This document shows positions 31,368-33,209 of a DNA stretch of 33,209 nucleotides, piece by piece. A model generated the notes under the pieces. That model had not been told where the DNA came from. It worked only from the letters and a program-made list of their open reading frames with translations, and made no database searches. The number at the start of each line of letters is the position of its first letter. Position 1 is the stretch's first letter. The stretch lies in NCBI RefSeq assembly GCF_028209395.1, contig NZ_JAQLDQ010000022.1:1-33209 (forward strand), given 5' to 3'. The DNA is from Collinsella aerofaciens (GTDB lineage: Bacteria; Actinomycetota; Coriobacteriia; Coriobacteriales; Coriobacteriaceae). The position numbers were made by a program, and so were the translations under genes.

Positions 31368-31442
31368 CCAGTTAGAACCAGTTTTGAGATTATCGGTGAA
31401 CGGTAGTTTTCGACCGTTCACCGGTTACTTGCAATCGTTTGC
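31368..31442. promoter_or_regulatory. Divergent ACCGTTCACC palindrome plus a TACCAGTTAGAACCAG site
   Basis: GGTGAACGGT (31395-31404) and ACCGTTCACC (31413-31422) form a perfect 10-bp inverted repeat with an 8-bp spacer. ATCGTTTGC (31434-31442) lies 21 bp after the second arm. TACCAGTTAGAACCAG (31367-31382) resembles the GntR sites. This arrangement could serve both the PTS operon and the DUF2975 gene. Confidence 0.5.
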
Positions 31443-31674
31443 AGCTGTTTTCCCAGATGAATCGGGGAAACCCGATGAAGCGTTTGTGCGATCGCTGGTA
31501 GTTTTGACATTTGTCCTCATCCCCCGCGCGTCAAACTCCGGCATCCAAAATGAGCCAATAGCTCACGTTATTCGTCTCACAAACATTACTTACTCTATTC
31601 TGTAATTGTTTATCGTTTGTCATTAAGTATGATATAAGATACAAGTATCATCCAAGACATTGGTTGGAGGAGCT

Positions 31675-32313
31675 ATGATCCGCTGGAACGTATCCAAATC
31701 GAATGAAGCCATCGACCGTGAACAGGCAATAGCCAAACTGAGGAAGCTCACTCGCTACTGCAAATGGGGCACAATCTGCACCATCGTGGCGCTCGCTCTG
31801 GCACTCCTCGCAGTCATTGCAATCGAACTTCTATTCATATTGCCTAGCCTCTCCCAAGGGTTCTGTCTCCAATCCGTAGAGCTTACGGCTGGCGAAGGGC
31901 CAATTCTCGCTCTCGTCGGCGCCAACGAACAGACCCCTCTTATGCTTGTCGCGCACGACGGTCATACTGCCATAGGGAGCGGCATGATGGCATGCCTCGC
32001 GCTTGCCATCGCGCTAAGCGCATACAGGTTTTTCTCTGCCATTGAAAAGGCGGGCAGGCCCTTTGACCTCGAATGCATCCGCATACTACGTCAAATAGGA
32101 CATTTGTTCCTTATCGGCGGCGCCGCCGTGAAACTTTTTGGTGCCATAGTCACGGGGCTGATACTCTCAGGATTTGGCGGTAGCTTTACGGATGCGCTTG
32201 GCGGCCAGCATCTCGACCTCTCCATGCTCTTTGCGGGCCTGATTTTTAGCCTGATTGCCAGCATCTTCCGCTACGGGTATATCCTGCAAAAACAAGATGA
32301 CGAGTTGCTCTAG
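31675..32313 (+). CDS. DUF2975-family membrane protein
   Basis: 212 residues with about four hydrophobic segments (about residues 31-56, 95-115, 140-165 and 180-200), fitting the DUF2975 family of small integral membrane proteins. The start ATG has TTGGAGGAGC upstream. In many Firmicutes and Actinobacteria this family is paired with a short XRE regulator (YozG-like), exactly as here: the next gene begins 9 bp after the stop. Function is unknown; membrane sensing or modulation of the XRE protein is often proposed. An ATGATA/TATCAT inverted repeat just upstream may be an autoregulatory site. Confidence 0.8.
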   Translation: MIRWNVSKSNEAIDREQAIAKLRKLTRYCKWGTICTIVALALALLAVIAIELLFILPSLSQGFCLQSVELTAGEGPILALVGANEQTPLMLVAHDGHTAIGSGMMACLALAIALSAYRFFSAIEKAGRPFDLECIRILRQIGHLFLIGGAAVKLFGAIVTGLILSGFGGSFTDALGGQHLDLSMLFAGLIFSLIASIFRYGYILQKQDDELL

Positions 32314-32322
32314 GGGGAATCC

Positions 32323-32562
32323 ATGATTATTCTGCGGCTCGACCGCATGCTTGCCGAACGCAAGATCTCATCCAAAGAGCTTGCGGAACGCGTGGGCATC
32401 TCCCAGGTCAATATGTCGCGCATCAAGACGGGCAAGGTTTCTGCCGTGCGCTTTTCAACTCTTGACGCGATATGCCGGGCACTCGACTGCCAACCGGGCG
32501 ATGTGCTGGAATATATGCCTGACGATGAAGCCGATAACCTTTTTGGACTTAAAGATTCATAG
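32323..32562 (+). CDS. Short XRE/Cro-type transcriptional regulator
   Basis: A 79-residue single-domain helix-turn-helix protein. The XRE fold covers about residues 1-68: LDRMLAERKISSKELAERVG, then ISQVNMSRIKTGKVSAVRFS as turn and recognition helix, and LDAICRALDCQPGDVLEY, the usual YozG/Cro ending. The short acidic tail has no known domain. It is co-transcribed with the DUF2975 gene (9-bp gap); the ATG follows AGGGGGA. It probably autoregulates the pair. Confidence 0.9.
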   Translation: MIILRLDRMLAERKISSKELAERVGISQVNMSRIKTGKVSAVRFSTLDAICRALDCQPGDVLEYMPDDEADNLFGLKDS

Positions 32563-32571
32563 GCATAATTT

Positions 32572-33209
32572 AGCCACCAGCGCCTAAACGTGTTAGCGCC
32601 GGGCGATTTTAGCCGCTAATAGTCAAACTATTTTGACCAATCCCGGTCACCGAATAATGGCCACCGTGCCTCCCCGCCGCCACTACGCTGGTGGTGCCAA
32701 CACGCCGGCGTTAGGAGGACCATTGAGGTGAACGAGAGACACGATGACCTACAGGAGATTATAGACGCGGCGCTCCGGGAGATGGCCGCGGAGGAGGGCG
32801 ACGGGTTCGACCCGCAGGCATGCAACCTCGCGGAGTTCTGCAGGAGGACGGGGCTCACCCGCTCCCGCGCGAGGACGGTCAGGGCACACGGGTTCAGGGC
32901 CCTGCCCCACGGGAACAGCGGGAGGAGGGCCGCGCCGGGCGTGCTCGCCGGCCACACCGGCCTGGTGGACGACCTCCTGCGGAAGGGCGTCACCAACTCG
33001 CAGGTGATATTCGAGCGGCTGCTCGGCCAGGGCTACGCCGGCGGCCTCACCACGGTGAAGACCTATATCGCCGCGCACCGGGACCTCGTGCCCGCGAAGA
33101 GGCGGCAGGCGGCCCCGCAGGGCTGCCGCGGGCAGCGCTTCAGGACGGCGCCCGGAGAGGCCTACCAGATGGACTGGGGCTTCGTCGCGGTCGAGCGCCC
33201 CGGCGGGGA
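32572..33209 (+). mobile_element. IS21-family element, left part (truncated by window end)
   Basis: An istA-type gene begins at 32728 and runs off the window. The 150 bp before it carry CCACCAGCG (32574-32582), its inverted copy CGCTGGTGG (32686-32694) and a GTCAAACTATTTTGAC palindrome (about 32624-32639), as expected for the repeat-rich end of an IS21 element. The exact left boundary and target duplication cannot be set without the right end. Confidence 0.65.
32728..33209 (+). CDS. istA: IS21-family transposase IstA (5' part, runs off the end)
   Basis: The first 160 codons of an IS21 IstA transposase. It starts at GTG with AGGAGG 9 nt upstream. An N-terminal helical region with a helix-turn-helix-like stretch (LAEFCRRTGLTRSRARTVRA) is followed by a second DNA-binding segment (GVTNSQVIFERLLGQGYAGG, then LTTVKTYIAAHRD) and by the beginning of the DDE catalytic domain (AYQMDWGFVAVERPGG, with the first Asp). 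The usual length is about 400-500 residues, so over half is missing only because the window ends. The codons are much richer in G+C (AGG, CGG, GGC) than in neighbouring genes, which points to a different origin. Confidence 0.88.
   Translation, partial: MNERHDDLQEIIDAALREMAAEEGDGFDPQACNLAEFCRRTGLTRSRARTVRAHGFRALPHGNSGRRAAPGVLAGHTGLVDDLLRKGVTNSQVIFERLLGQGYAGGLTTVKTYIAAHRDLVPAKRRQAAPQGCRGQRFRTAPGEAYQMDWGFVAVERPGG

Larger units (their letters stand above)
30972..31674. other. Gene-free regulatory gap between the PTS operon and the DUF2975 gene
   Basis: About 700 bp, A+T-richer than the rest. It holds GntR-type sites, two clusters of ACCGTTCAC boxes and a perfect 12-bp palindrome CGTTTCGAAACG (31239-31250). 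Two frames of 62 and 73 codons exist on the plus strand, but they lack ribosome-binding sites and protein-like composition. No structured RNA is evident by eye. Confidence 0.6.

Noticed and set aside
31384..31605. A 73-codon plus-strand frame in the gap before the DUF2975 gene
   Set aside because: It starts within the regulatory boxes, lacks a ribosome-binding site and shows no recognisable pattern.

Overview
The window is about 60% G+C bacterial DNA carrying PTS-driven carbohydrate genes. Low-to-mid-length intergenic spaces, many LacI/DeoR/GntR regulators and three LacG-like phospho-glycosidase operons suggest a gut Actinobacterium of the Coriobacteriia, most like Collinsella. That assignment is an inference from gene style; there is no rRNA or other taxonomic marker here.

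Region 1 (about 0.2-15.4 kb) holds three paralogous beta-galactoside-type PTS units. Each has a LacI-family repressor on the minus strand, divergent from a plus-strand pair of a fused EIICB permease and a GH1 6-phospho-beta-glycosidase. Units 1 and 3 are EIICB-GH1; unit 2 is GH1-EIICB. Only one EIIA of the lactose/cellobiose family is present (219-557), so it probably phosphorylates all three permeases. Each lacI/PTS intergenic space contains 18-bp LacI-type operators of one architecture (AATG-NN-core-NN-CATT) and a second element: tandem ACCGTTCAC-like boxes exactly 21 bp apart. Three inter-operon gaps carry arrays of an approximately 60-bp palindromic repeat, nine copies in total.

Region 2 (15.8-20.9 kb) is more accessory. 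It holds a Phd/YefM-RelE/ParE toxin-antitoxin pair, a dense TGACGCG/TGACACG repeat cluster, a DeoR regulator divergent from galM, a long palindromic element, an orphan mannose-family EIIB whose phosphorylation-site His is Tyr, a tRNA-Thr(CGT), and a two-gene cassette encoding an unrecognised exported protein and an unrecognised cytosolic protein.

Region 3 (20.9-31.0 kb) is a galactosamine/tagatose-6-phosphate hub. It holds a yhcH-like gene, a nagA 3' remnant, lacC, a lacX-like epimerase, a flavodoxin, nagA, agaS, a GntR/HutC regulator and a mannose-family PTS operon (EIIA-yajC-EIIB-EIIC-EIID). GalNAc or galactosamine taken up by the PTS would pass through NagA and AgaS to tagatose-6-phosphate, the LacC substrate. 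Galactose-6-phosphate from region 1 would reach the same point if lacAB exist elsewhere. GntR operators precede both agaS and the PTS operon.

Region 4 (31.0-33.2 kb) has a roughly 700-bp regulatory gap with two more ACCGTTCAC clusters, a DUF2975 membrane protein/XRE regulator pair, and the 5' part of an IS21-type istA that runs off the end.
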